Of a stretch of DNA of 64,000 bases, positions 17,035 to 25,122 are shown piece after piece. Position 1 is the stretch's first letter, and every line of letters starts with the position of its first letter. This DNA is from Allobosea sp039673065 (GTDB lineage: Bacteria; Pseudomonadota; Alphaproteobacteria; Rhizobiales; Beijerinckiaceae): contig NZ_JBDJKW010000004.1 of NCBI RefSeq assembly GCF_039673065.1, positions 124,001 through 188,000 of the forward strand. Direction: 5' to 3'. The notes under the pieces were generated by a model. That model saw nothing but the letters and a program-made list of their open reading frames with translations, was not told where the DNA came from and searched no databases. The position numbers and the translations under genes were made by a program.

Positions 17035-17747
17035 GACCGGCCCTCCGTCGTGAAAGCAGCCAGCGCCGCGAGCACGGCGCCGCTCTCCGCCACCGCGCCG
17101 AAGACGCCGCTCTTCTTGATCAGCAGCTGGATTGCCGCCTCGTGCACCGCCTGGAAGCAGGCCCCGGTGCCGTCAGACAGGGTCAGGCAGTCGAAGCCCC
17201 GGTCCAGCGCCTCGCGGACATTGGTGTGGATGCAGCAATCGGTCGTCAGCCCGGTCAGGATCAGGTTGTGGATGCCGCGCTCGCGCAGATGCGCCTCGAT
17301 GCCGGTGAAGCCGAAGGCGCCATAGGACGGCTTGTCGAACACCGCCTCGCCGGGCAGCGGCGCCAGCTCGGGAATGATCTGCCAGCACTCCGCGCCTTCG
17401 ATCAGGTAGCGGCCCTTCGGCCCCTCGTCGCCGACCGCGACACCCTTGCCGTCGATGCCGCGCCAGAGCCGGTGCGGCTGCACGTCGGAGAGATCGGGGC
17501 TGAAGGTTTCGCGGGTGTGGATCACCGGCAGGCCCGCCGCCCGGCAGGCCGCCATGACGCGGGCGATCACCGGGATCGGCCGGCGCAGTGCGCCGAGATC
17601 GAAGCCGAACTGGTGCATGTAGCCGCCTTCGGCGCAGAAATCGCCTTGCATGTCGATGACGAGCAGAGCGGTGTTCTGCGGCGTCAGCGCGCCGTTCAGC
17701 GGGAAGGCGTAGGGGTTGGCCTGGACCTTGGTCACGGCGTCGCTCAC
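17031..17747 (-). CDS. Isochorismatase-like cysteine hydrolase
   Basis: A 238-residue cysteine hydrolase. The triad is readable: Asp32 (LLVIDMQGDFC), Lys139 (FDKPSYGAFGFTG) and a cysteine at 171-172 in GLTTDCCIHTN. The family includes nicotinamidase, N-carbamoylsarcosine amidase and biuret/ureidoacrylate hydrolases; the long N-terminus and double Cys recall biuret hydrolase-like enzymes. It is the middle gene of a coupled trio (4-nt overlaps each side) with an ABC binding protein and an ATC hydrolase-like gene, which suggests cleavage of a carbamoyl or amide group in an imported compound. Confidence 0.85.
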   Translation of the reverse strand: MSDAVTKVQANPYAFPLNGALTPQNTALLVIDMQGDFCAEGGYMHQFGFDLGALRRPIPVIARVMAACRAAGLPVIHTRETFSPDLSDVQPHRLWRGIDGKGVAVGDEGPKGRYLIEGAECWQIIPELAPLPGEAVFDKPSYGAFGFTGIEAHLRERGIHNLILTGLTTDCCIHTNVREALDRGFDCLTLSDGTGACFQAVHEAAIQLLIKKSGVFGAVAESGAVLAALAAFTTEGRS

Positions 17748-19342
17748 TTCTTCACCCAGAGATCGTGCCAGCTGCTGGACGGCCAGCGCGGCGTGTTGTG
17801 GTCGTTGCGCAGCGCCTTGCTGGTCACCGAGATGAACTCGCGATCGGTCGCCATCCAGACCGGCGCCTGTTCGTTGGCGAGCTTGACGAACTCGACATAG
17901 CGCTGCTTGCGCGCCTTCGGATCGAGCTCAGCCGCCGCCTGGTCGATGACGCGGTCGATCGCGTCGTCCTGCCAGCCCCACTGATTGGTCCAGGGCGCGC
18001 CCTTCGGCGCGCCTGAACGGTACCAGACCGTGGTCGAGACCGCCGGGTCGCTGCGATACTGGTGGCGGCCGGTGGCGAGGTCGAAATCCCAGTCGCGATA
18101 GACCTGGTTCAGGAAGCCGGCGGCGTCGCGCTGCACGATGTCGACCTGGATGCCGACCTCGGCCAGCGATTGCTGGATGAAGGTGCCGAAGGCGCTGACA
18201 TCCTCGCCCCAGGGCGCCGGCAGCAGGCGCAGCTTGAAGCGCGGGCCGTTGCCGCGCGGATAGCCCGCCTCGTCGAGCAGCTTGTTGGCGAGCGCCCGGT
18301 CGAAGGGCAGGTCGGGCGCGCCCGGCACGAAGAAGTCCGAGGATTGCGGCACCGGCCCCCGGCCGCGACGGCCGAAGCCGTACAGCATGTTCTCGATGAA
18401 GAAGTCGGTGTCGATCGCGTGGACGATGGCGCGCCGCACCCGCAGGTCGGCCAGCTCCTTGCGCCGCAGGTTGAACTCCACGGTGTTCTGCACCGCGTTG
18501 CCCTCATTGCCCTTCGTCGAGACCGTGAAGCCCGGATGCTTGCGCAGGCGGTCGATATCGGCGAGCGCCAGCGAGGTGTAGGCGCTGAGATCGACCGCGC
18601 CGGTCTCGAGCGCGGCGGCCGCCGCCGACTTGTCCGGCATGAACTTCCAGACGATGCGGTCGAGATAGGGGAAGCCGGTGCGCCAGTAGTCGGGGTTGCG
18701 GTCGGCGATGAAGTACTGGCCGCGCTCATAGCGCGCGAACTTGAAGGGGCCGGTGCCGATCGGCTCGAGATTGGCCGGGTTCTCGAGGATGTTGGTGCCC
18801 TCGTAGACGTGCTTCGGCGCGACATAGCCGAGATCGGGCAGGGCGCGCAGCAGCAGGTCGAGTGGCATGGGCTGCGCGTATTTGAAGACGGCGGTGTGGG
18901 CGTCCGGCGTCTCGACGGCCTCCAGGTTCTTCTGCAGGGTCGTGCCGTAGTTCAGGTGCTTCTTCCAGATCTCCATGGCGGTGAACTGGACATCGGCCGC
19001 GGTGAAGGGCTTGCCGTCGTGCCAGCGCACGTTCTGGCGCAGGGTGAAGGTGATGGTCCTGCCATCGGGCGAGGAGGTCCAGCCGGTGGCCAGCACGCCG
19101 ACGGGCTGGCCCTTGGCGTCGAGATCGACCAGCGGCTCCACGATCTTGCTGCCGACGAGATAGACGTCGACCGAGGCGCGGATCGCCGGATTCACCACGC
19201 GCTGCTCGGCGTTCATATGGACGTTGAGGATGCCGCCGCGCACCGGCTGCTCCTGCGCCAGAACGCCGGGGGCGTGACTGGCGACCAGCCCGATGGCGGC
19301 GACCGAGGAGAGGAAATCGCGGCGGGAGAGAGCTTTGGACAT
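17744..19342 (-). CDS. ABC transporter substrate-binding protein, dipeptide/oligopeptide type (family 5)
   Basis: A 532-residue periplasmic binding protein. The start at 19342 yields a Tat-type signal (SRRDFLSSVAAIGLVASHA, residues 5-23), and the family 5 pattern follows: EPLVDLDAKGQPVGVLATGW, NVRWHDGKPFTAADVQFT and GTGPFKFARY. No permease or ATPase gene for it is nearby, so it must use components elsewhere. It is the first gene of a trio with two hydrolases and is divergent from a LysR regulator, with a palindrome in between. Confidence 0.9.
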   Translation of the reverse strand: MSKALSRRDFLSSVAAIGLVASHAPGVLAQEQPVRGGILNVHMNAEQRVVNPAIRASVDVYLVGSKIVEPLVDLDAKGQPVGVLATGWTSSPDGRTITFTLRQNVRWHDGKPFTAADVQFTAMEIWKKHLNYGTTLQKNLEAVETPDAHTAVFKYAQPMPLDLLLRALPDLGYVAPKHVYEGTNILENPANLEPIGTGPFKFARYERGQYFIADRNPDYWRTGFPYLDRIVWKFMPDKSAAAAALETGAVDLSAYTSLALADIDRLRKHPGFTVSTKGNEGNAVQNTVEFNLRRKELADLRVRRAIVHAIDTDFFIENMLYGFGRRGRGPVPQSSDFFVPGAPDLPFDRALANKLLDEAGYPRGNGPRFKLRLLPAPWGEDVSAFGTFIQQSLAEVGIQVDIVQRDAAGFLNQVYRDWDFDLATGRHQYRSDPAVSTTVWYRSGAPKGAPWTNQWGWQDDAIDRVIDQAAAELDPKARKQRYVEFVKLANEQAPVWMATDREFISVTSKALRNDHNTPRWPSSSWHDLWVKK

Positions 19343-19450
19343 CGCGGGCTCGGTCCTTTTCGGCTTGCGGAAATCCGGCTCCGGGGGCGGAGAAACCGGT
19401 GCGGCGGCAGATGGCGCGAGAAGAAAAATCTCTTTTACAACCTGCAAAGA

Positions 19451-19466
19451 GTGAAATTAATTTCAC
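19451..19466. promoter_or_regulatory. Perfect 16-bp palindrome, candidate LysR operator
   Basis: GTGAAATTAATTTCAC is a perfect palindrome in an AT-rich stretch (about 19430-19535) unlike its GC-rich surroundings. It sits midway between the divergent binding-protein gene (start 19342) and the LysR gene (start 19546). LysR regulators typically bind such dyads; use here is inferred from position. Confidence 0.6.
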
Positions 19467-19545
19467 ATAATTACGACTATATCGGCTCGAAATCGCCGAT
19501 CAATCCGCTATAAAGCTGATAATAATTCAACATTTGAGGTGCCCA

Positions 19546-20448
19546 ATGGCTGAGCGCGCCGAGCCTCCTTTGACGGCAATCCGTGCCTTCGAAGCGGTCG
19601 CCCGCCTCGGCGGCGTCACGCTCGCCGCGCGCGAGCTGCACGTCTCGCCCTCGGCGATCAGCCACCAGCTCTCGCTGCTCGACCAGTTCGTGCAGCAGCC
19701 GCTGACGCGCCGCGAAGGCCGCGGCCTCGGCCTGACGGAGGCCGGGCGCGAATATTTCCGCTCGGTGCGCGCCGCCTTCTCCGTGCTGCGCGGCGCGACG
19801 GAGCAGCTGCGGGAGGGCACGCTCGGCGCGCAGGTCCAGCTCGGGGTGATCCCGCTCTTCGCGCGGACCTGGCTGTTCCGGCATGTCGAGGCGTTTCTCG
19901 CCGCCAATCCCGATATCGAGCTCACCGTCTCCTATGCCCACCATCGCAACTATGTCAGCGATTCCGCCGACCTCTCGGTGCGTTTCGGCGAGGGCCAGTG
20001 GCGCGGCTACGAGGCGCACCGCATCCTGTCGGGAGGCGTGGCGCCCTATTGCAGCGCCGGCTTCGCCACGCGGCATCCGGACCTCCTGGCTGGGGAGGGC
20101 GCGCTGCCGGCCGGGCCGCTGATCCACGACCAGGACAGGGATGGCTGGCGGCTCTGGTGCGAAGAGGCGGGGGCCGAGCCCAACCGCGAGCAGGGTATCC
20201 TGGTCGAGGACGGCAATCTCGCCCTCCAGGCCGCGCTGGACGGGCTCGGCGTGGCCCTGCTGCGCCCGTCACTGGTCGGCGTTCTGGCCGAGGAGGGGCA
20301 GCTCGTGCGCCTGTCGCAGCGCGAGCTGCATGACGGGCGCGACTACTATCTCTGCCATCTCAGCCAGCAGCCCTTGTCAGGTGCGGAAACCCGCCTGCTG
20401 CGCTGGATCGTCCGGCACTGCGGCGCCGCGGTCCGCACTGCGCCCTAG
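19546..20448 (+). CDS. LysR family transcriptional regulator (GcvA-like)
   Basis: A 300-residue LysR regulator. The N-terminal winged HTH runs PPLTAIRAFEAVARLGGVTLAARELHVSPSAISHQ in effect (about residues 6-40), followed by the substrate-binding-like effector domain. SAISHQLSLLDQ and a late GVALLRPSLV are GcvA-subgroup features. The ATG at 19546 is set by GAGGT at 19535-19539. Divergent transcription from the binding protein/hydrolase trio implies it controls that unit. Confidence 0.9.
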   Translation: MAERAEPPLTAIRAFEAVARLGGVTLAARELHVSPSAISHQLSLLDQFVQQPLTRREGRGLGLTEAGREYFRSVRAAFSVLRGATEQLREGTLGAQVQLGVIPLFARTWLFRHVEAFLAANPDIELTVSYAHHRNYVSDSADLSVRFGEGQWRGYEAHRILSGGVAPYCSAGFATRHPDLLAGEGALPAGPLIHDQDRDGWRLWCEEAGAEPNREQGILVEDGNLALQAALDGLGVALLRPSLVGVLAEEGQLVRLSQRELHDGRDYYLCHLSQQPLSGAETRLLRWIVRHCGAAVRTAP

Positions 20449-20581
20449 ACGCGGGCGGAGCCGACTGCGGCCGGCCCCGGCGGCTCATGGCGACATCGGC
20501 ACAGGCCGCTTGAAAACGACCCTGATATCGCTCAGTTCCTGCACGGGCGACGTGCAAAAACGGAGTTCTCGGTAGAGCGGA

Positions 20582-20673
20582 TCCCTGACCACGCCGCCCT
20601 CGCTGACGGCCGGCCGAGCGTATCGCGCCGCAGCCGATGACGGCGGCGGCGCGGGGAGGGGCGTGGTCAGGGA
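20582..20673. repeat. Long inverted repeat between convergent lysR and cytochrome c genes
   Basis: TCCCTGACCACGCC (20582-20595) is exactly complementary to 20660-20673, 14-bp arms separated by 64 nt that contain further GC-rich self-complementarity. It lies in the 257-nt gap between the two convergent genes, where I see no coding sequence. It may be a terminator region or a small mobile repeat. Confidence 0.55.
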
Positions 20674-20705
20674 ATGGCCGCAGGGCGCCGCCAGTGCCTC
20701 GGCCG

Positions 20706-21092
20706 CTACATCTTCTTGCCGTCCTTGCCGAACTGCTTGAGGAAGGCCGTCAGGTCGGCGATCTCCTTCTCGTTCTTGATGCCGGCGAACACCATCTTGG
20801 TGCCGGGGATCTTGGCGCGCGGATCCTTGATGTACTCGGCGAAGATCGCCTCGTCCCAGGTGATGTCGGCGTTCTTGTTGGCGTTGGAGTAGCTGTAGCC
20901 CTCGACCGCGCCGGTATGGCGGCCGAACAGGCCGTTGAGATGCGGGCCCACGCCGTTCTTGGCCGTCTCGCCGAGCTGGTGGCAGGCGCGGCACTTGTTC
21001 CAGGAGCGCTCGCCGGCGCTGATGTCCTGGGCGAGGGCGGTGCCGCTCAGCGCGGCGAGCAGGACGGCGGCAATCGGGATCGAGCGTCTCAT
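20706..21092 (-). CDS. Class I cytochrome c (c2/c550-like)
   Basis: A 128-residue soluble cytochrome c with a signal peptide (cut after ALA near residue 22). The heme site is CRACH, in ERSWNKCRACHQLGE, and the distal ligand is the methionine in IPGTKMVFAGIKNE. It resembles mitochondrial-type c2 cytochromes. As the last gene of the sox row it is a likely electron acceptor for the Sox system en route to the terminal oxidase. The second of two adjacent ATGs (21092) is better spaced from AGAGG than the one at 21095. Confidence 0.88.
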   Translation of the reverse strand: MRRSIPIAAVLLAALSGTALAQDISAGERSWNKCRACHQLGETAKNGVGPHLNGLFGRHTGAVEGYSYSNANKNADITWDEAIFAEYIKDPRAKIPGTKMVFAGIKNEKEIADLTAFLKQFGKDGKKM

Positions 21093-21203
21093 CATATCCT
21101 CTGGAAAGGGCGGGCGGGTCGAAGAGATGCCCCGCTCCGCGGGAGGTCGGAGCGGGGCGGTTCCGGGCCGGCCGCGCCTTTGCGCCGGCCCGGTCTAGAA
21201 GGG

Positions 21204-22481
21204 TCAGCCGAACATGTCCGCCGTGATGCCGGCATACCAGCCGACGTTCTCGGCCTGGTTCTCCTTGCGCAGCTCGGCGGTTTCGCCGGGCTTGGAGACG
21301 AAGGTGTCGATCGCGGTGATCTTGCCGTCCTTCGCCTCGTAGCGGCCACCGACCTTGATGGTGTCGTCGGTCTCCACCAGCGACCAGCAGGTGTTGGTGT
21401 AGCGGGCCGGGAAGGTGCGGGCCCCGGCGAGCTCGCCGCGGATCGTCATGGCGGCGACCTTGGCCTGGCTGTTGGCGGAGAAGGCCGATTTCGGCATGTC
21501 GCCGGCGATGCAGGCATCGCCGAGCACGTAGATGTTCGGGTCCACGGTGGAGCGCATCGAGGCGGCCTCGATGGCGCAGTAGCCGCCGGCCGGCGCCAGC
21601 CCGGCCGAGCGCGCGATCTCGCCGGCCATCTGCGCCGGGATGACGTTGACGAAGGCGGCGTTGCGGTAGGTCTCGAAGCCGGTGACGACCGTGCCGGTCT
21701 TCGGATCGACCGACTTGATGCCGTCATGGATCTTGGGGCCGAGCCATTCGATCATCGTGCCGTAATGCTGTTCCCAGGCCGCCTGGAACGTGCCCTGCTT
21801 CGAGAAGCTCTCCTTGGGATCGAGGATCACGATCCTGGCGGCGGTCTTGCCGGCCTTCTTCAGCGCGTGGGCGAACATCGAGGCCCGCTCATAGGGGCCG
21901 GGCGGGCAGCGATACGGATTGGGCGGGGCGATCATCACGATCAGCCCGCCATCGGGCACCGCGTCGAGCTTCTCCCGGATCAGCCTGGTCTGGCGGCCGG
22001 GCTTCCAGCCATGCGGCATGGCTTCTTCCGCCTCCTTCGACCAGCCCGGCACGGAATCGTATTTCAGGTCGATGCCGGGCGAGACGACCAGCCGGTCATA
22101 GGGCAGGCGAGCGCCGGTCGAGAGCACGACCTCCTTCTTCTCGCGATCGATGGCGGTGGCGCGGGCGCGGGCCAGCGTGACGCCGTGATTCTTCGCAAGC
22201 GCGTCGTAGCGATGGCTGATGTCGTCGAAGCTCTTGAAGCCGCCGACATAGAGGTTGGAGTGGAAGCAGGTCTGGTAGACCTCGTTCTCCTCCACCAGGG
22301 TGACGGCGATGGCGCCGTTGGAATCCTTGGCGATGTAGCGTGCGGCCGTCGCGCCGCCGGCCCCGCCGCCGATCACGACGACGCGCGGTTTCGTCTGGCC
22401 GAGGAGGGCGGGCGCCCCGAGGGCGACGCCGCCCGTCAGGGCCAGGCCCGATAGCAGCAGGCCGCGGCGTGTCGTGTCCAT
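21204..22481 (-). CDS. soxF: SoxF/FccB-type flavoprotein (sulfide dehydrogenase flavoprotein subunit)
   Basis: A 425-residue periplasmic FAD protein. A Tat-like signal (TTRRGLLLSGLALTGG, residues 3-18) leads to the nucleotide-binding loop VVVIGGGAGGATAARY, and conserved cysteines occur in VYQTCFHSN and TNTCWSLVE. The family (FccB/SoxF) oxidises sulfide with a c-type cytochrome partner. The cytochrome gene just upstream is the natural partner. GGGAGG 7 nt before the ATG sets the start. Confidence 0.92.
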   Translation of the reverse strand: MDTTRRGLLLSGLALTGGVALGAPALLGQTKPRVVVIGGGAGGATAARYIAKDSNGAIAVTLVEENEVYQTCFHSNLYVGGFKSFDDISHRYDALAKNHGVTLARARATAIDREKKEVVLSTGARLPYDRLVVSPGIDLKYDSVPGWSKEAEEAMPHGWKPGRQTRLIREKLDAVPDGGLIVMIAPPNPYRCPPGPYERASMFAHALKKAGKTAARIVILDPKESFSKQGTFQAAWEQHYGTMIEWLGPKIHDGIKSVDPKTGTVVTGFETYRNAAFVNVIPAQMAGEIARSAGLAPAGGYCAIEAASMRSTVDPNIYVLGDACIAGDMPKSAFSANSQAKVAAMTIRGELAGARTFPARYTNTCWSLVETDDTIKVGGRYEAKDGKITAIDTFVSKPGETAELRKENQAENVGWYAGITADMFG

Positions 22482-22556
22482 GGTGATGCCTCCCTCTCGT
22501 CGTTGCGGTGCGGTCCACCCGACGGGCCTCTTGGCGGGCCCGTTCGATCCGGTCGT

Positions 22557-22886
22557 TCAGGGCTTCGGCGTCAGGCTGCCGTAATAGGCCGCCAGCGCCG
22601 CGATCTCCTCCTCCGAGAGGCGCGCGGCGATGGTCCGCATCACCTCGTTCTCTCGGTAGCGCTGCTTGTAGGATTCCATCAGCGCCACGAACTGCTCGGC
22701 GGGATGGCCGATGATCGCCGGGACGCCGCCGGCCTGCCGCCCGCTGGTCTGGTGGCAGGTGGCGCATTCCGAGGACAGGTATTCGCCCAGCGCGCGGTCG
22801 CCCGCGGCGCTCGCCGGCTGGCCGGAGACCGCGAGCGACACCGCCACGAAGGCCATCCAGCCGGTGGTCTCGGCCGCGGCCGCCAT
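22557..22886 (-). CDS. soxE: SoxE/FccA-type monoheme cytochrome c subunit
   Basis: A 109-residue periplasmic cytochrome c. The heme site CATCH is at residues 41-45, in SSECATCHQTSGRQAGGVP, and the rest (MESYKQRYRENEVMRTIAARLSEE in part) matches flavocytochrome c cytochrome subunits. Paracoccus SoxE is diheme; this copy has one heme. The ATG at 22886 shares its A with the stop of soxD (TGATG), so it is translationally coupled to soxD and precedes soxF by 75 nt. It should pass electrons from SoxF. Confidence 0.85.
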   Translation of the reverse strand: MAAAAETTGWMAFVAVSLAVSGQPASAAGDRALGEYLSSECATCHQTSGRQAGGVPAIIGHPAEQFVALMESYKQRYRENEVMRTIAARLSEEEIAALAAYYGSLTPKP

Positions 22887-23608
22887 CAGTCGACCTTGGG
22901 CGCGGACTTGGAATCCGGCGTCACGTCGAGCACGGCGGCCCGGCCGGTGATCCTGGCCTCGCTGCGGCAGTCCTTCATGCAGGGCTCCTTGCCCCAGAAC
23001 GCCTTCTCCGTCGTCTCTCGGTCGTCGTCGTAGAAGGCGGCGGCGTTGGGCAGCTTCACCGTGGTGAAGTTCTTGTCGGACAGCTCGAAATCCTCGTCCT
23101 TCACCAGGTCGTTGAGATAGAGCAGATAGGCGGTCAGCGCGTAGGTCTCGTCCGGCGTCAGCGACTGGGCGTTGCCATAGGGCATGGCGCGGTGGACGTA
23201 ATCGAACACCGTCGAGAGATCGGGCCAGAACGAGCCGATCGTCTTCTCCGGCCGGTCGGAGGTCAGGCTGCCCTGGCCGCCGGCGAGCACCGGCCAGCGG
23301 CCATTGCCCTGGCCGAACTCGCCATGGCAGCTGGCGCATTGCGCCTGGAAGAGCTCGTCGCCCTGTTTCACCGTGCCCTTGCCGGGCGGCAGGCCCTTGC
23401 CGTCGGGCCGCACCGCGATGTCCCAGGCCTTGATCTCCTCCGGCAGGGCCACGCGGCCGAGGCCGAGCTTGACCGGCTGGGCCGGCGCGGGCTTTGCAGG
23501 GGCGGAGGGCTTCGCCGCCGGGCCGTTCTGCGCCAGCAGCGGCGCGGCGAGGAGGAGCGCCGCCGCGGCGAGCCCGGCGCGCAGGGTCGCTTCAACCGAT
23601 CTCGACAT
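22886..23608 (-). CDS. soxD: SoxD-like cytochrome c, sulfane dehydrogenase subunit
   Basis: A 240-residue periplasmic c-type cytochrome with a signal peptide (to about residue 27), a Pro/Ala-rich linker and one heme site, CASCH (91-95); AMPYGNAQSLTPDE probably carries the distal Met. It is the electron-transfer partner of SoxC, oxidising protein-bound sulfane sulfur. Paracoccus SoxD is about 380 aa and diheme, so this one is short and has a single CXXCH. The start overlaps soxC by 17 nt and the stop overlaps soxE by 1 nt. Confidence 0.85.
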   Translation of the reverse strand: MSRSVEATLRAGLAAAALLLAAPLLAQNGPAAKPSAPAKPAPAQPVKLGLGRVALPEEIKAWDIAVRPDGKGLPPGKGTVKQGDELFQAQCASCHGEFGQGNGRWPVLAGGQGSLTSDRPEKTIGSFWPDLSTVFDYVHRAMPYGNAQSLTPDETYALTAYLLYLNDLVKDEDFELSDKNFTTVKLPNAAAFYDDDRETTEKAFWGKEPCMKDCRSEARITGRAAVLDVTPDSKSAPKVD

Positions 23609-24860
23609 TCTCGGTCTCCCCGTTCGCCTTCACATGCCAGGTCTGGATGCCGTTGTTGTGGTAGATCGAGTTCGCGCCGCGGACCTTGCGCAGCTCGTCC
23701 TTGGTCGGCTGGACGTAGCCGGTGGAGTCCATGGCACGCGACTGGATCAGCAGGTCGTGGCCGTTCCAGTCGAAGTCGACATAGAAGCGGGTCAGCGACT
23801 TCTCGAGCACCGGCCCGTCGATCCGGGCGTGCTGCCAGTTGCGGCCGCCGTCGAGGGTGACGTCGACGCGCTTGATCGTGCCGCGCCCGGACCAGGCCAG
23901 GCCGGAGAGCACGTTGCGGCCCTTGTGCTTCAGCGGCGCCTGCGGCGAGGGATTGGTCACCACCGACTTGGCATCCATGATGAAGGTGAAGCGGCGCGAG
24001 CGCCCGTCGGCCAGGAGATCGGTGTATTTCGAGGTCTCTTCGCGCGCCTGCCAGGGCATGTCGCCGACCTCGATGCGCCTGAGCCACTTGACCCAGAGAT
24101 TGCCTTCCCAGCCGGGGATGACGGCGCGCAGGGGATAGCCCTGCTCGGGCCGCAGCGCCTCGCCATTCATCGCGAAGGCGATCAGCACGTCGTCGAGCGC
24201 TTTTTCCAGCGGCAGCGAGCGGTTCATGCCGGAGGAATCGGCGCCTTCCAGCATCAGCCATTTGGCGTTCGGCTTCAGCCCGGCCTCGGCCAGCAGCACC
24301 TTGAGCGGCACGCCGGTATACATGACGTTGTGCACCATGCCGTGGGTGAACTGGCAGCCGTTGAGCTGCGCCCCGCGCCACTCCATGCCGGAATTGGCGG
24401 CGCATTCGAGGAAGTGGACGCGGTTCTCGCGCGGCATGCGCCGGATGTCGTCCATGGTGAAGACGAGCGGCTTGTCGACGAGGCCGTGCAGCATCAGCCG
24501 GTGGTCCGCCGGGTCGATGTCGGCGATGCCGCCATGATGGCGCTCGAAGCACAGGCCCGAGGGCGTGATGATGCCGTCGAGTTCGTGCAGCGGCGTGAAG
24601 TTGACCGAGGATTCCGGCGAGGCGGTCAGCCAGGAGACGTCGCGGCGCACGACATGCTTCTCGAAGCGCGAGGGCGTGCCATAGGGGCGCTTGTCGACGC
24701 CTTCGCCGAGATAGCGGTTCCAGTCCTGGACCTCGGTGATCCGCGGGTCGGGCTTGCCGGCCTCGGCACGGGCGAGCCCGGTGCTGGCCAGGCCTGCGAC
24801 CGCGGCCCCGCCGAGGAAACGGCGGCGGCTCAGCGCGTCGGGCTTGATGGGAGAGGTCAT
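23592..24860 (-). CDS. soxC: SoxC sulfane dehydrogenase, molybdenum-cofactor subunit
   Basis: A 422-residue sulfite-oxidase-family protein. A Tat signal (SRRRFLGGAAVAG, residues 11-23) precedes the Mo domain; the Mo-ligating cysteine is Cys153 in VHFLECAANSG. A C-terminal dimerisation domain follows (GLAWSGRGTIKRVDVTLDGG). With SoxD it removes electrons from the sulfane sulfur on SoxY, allowing full oxidation of thiosulfate to sulfate. The start at 24860 follows GAGGCGAGGC. A 130-nt repeat separates it from soxB. Confidence 0.94.
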   Translation of the reverse strand: MTSPIKPDALSRRRFLGGAAVAGLASTGLARAEAGKPDPRITEVQDWNRYLGEGVDKRPYGTPSRFEKHVVRRDVSWLTASPESSVNFTPLHELDGIITPSGLCFERHHGGIADIDPADHRLMLHGLVDKPLVFTMDDIRRMPRENRVHFLECAANSGMEWRGAQLNGCQFTHGMVHNVMYTGVPLKVLLAEAGLKPNAKWLMLEGADSSGMNRSLPLEKALDDVLIAFAMNGEALRPEQGYPLRAVIPGWEGNLWVKWLRRIEVGDMPWQAREETSKYTDLLADGRSRRFTFIMDAKSVVTNPSPQAPLKHKGRNVLSGLAWSGRGTIKRVDVTLDGGRNWQHARIDGPVLEKSLTRFYVDFDWNGHDLLIQSRAMDSTGYVQPTKDELRKVRGANSIYHNNGIQTWHVKANGETENVEIG

Positions 24861-24950
24861 GCCTCGCCTCCTCGTCTGGGGATCGTCGTCGCGGCGAAGG
24901 CCCGGAAAATCGCTTGGAAAGTTTTGTCCTCGCGGGCGGCGGTCTCGAGC

Positions 24951-25080
24951 CCTCCCCCCGCTTGCGGTGCGGAGGGTTGGGTGGGGGGCAGTGCCGCTCG
25001 GCGCGACATCGAAGAATGGTGGAGCCCCGCTTTTCGGCCCCCCATCCCTGACACTTCCCCACCGCAAGCGGGGGGAAGGG
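24951..25080. repeat. Imperfect inverted-repeat element between soxB and soxC
   Basis: Arms CCTCCCCCCGCTTGCGGTG (24951-24969) and its near-complement at 25060-25080 enclose about 90 nt. The composition (C-run, CTTGCGG core) matches short dispersed palindromic elements common in alphaproteobacterial intergenic DNA. It occupies most of the 262-nt gap between soxB and soxC and could fold in the mRNA. No coding sequence is seen in the gap. Confidence 0.65.
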
Positions 25081-25122
25081 GATGCGGCGCGCATCCGGGC
25101 GACCGCGCTGGAACGGACGCGC

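Noticed and set aside
24951..25080. CRISPR or phage attachment site
   Set aside because: There are only two inverted arms, no direct repeats with spacers, and no cas or integrase gene nearby.
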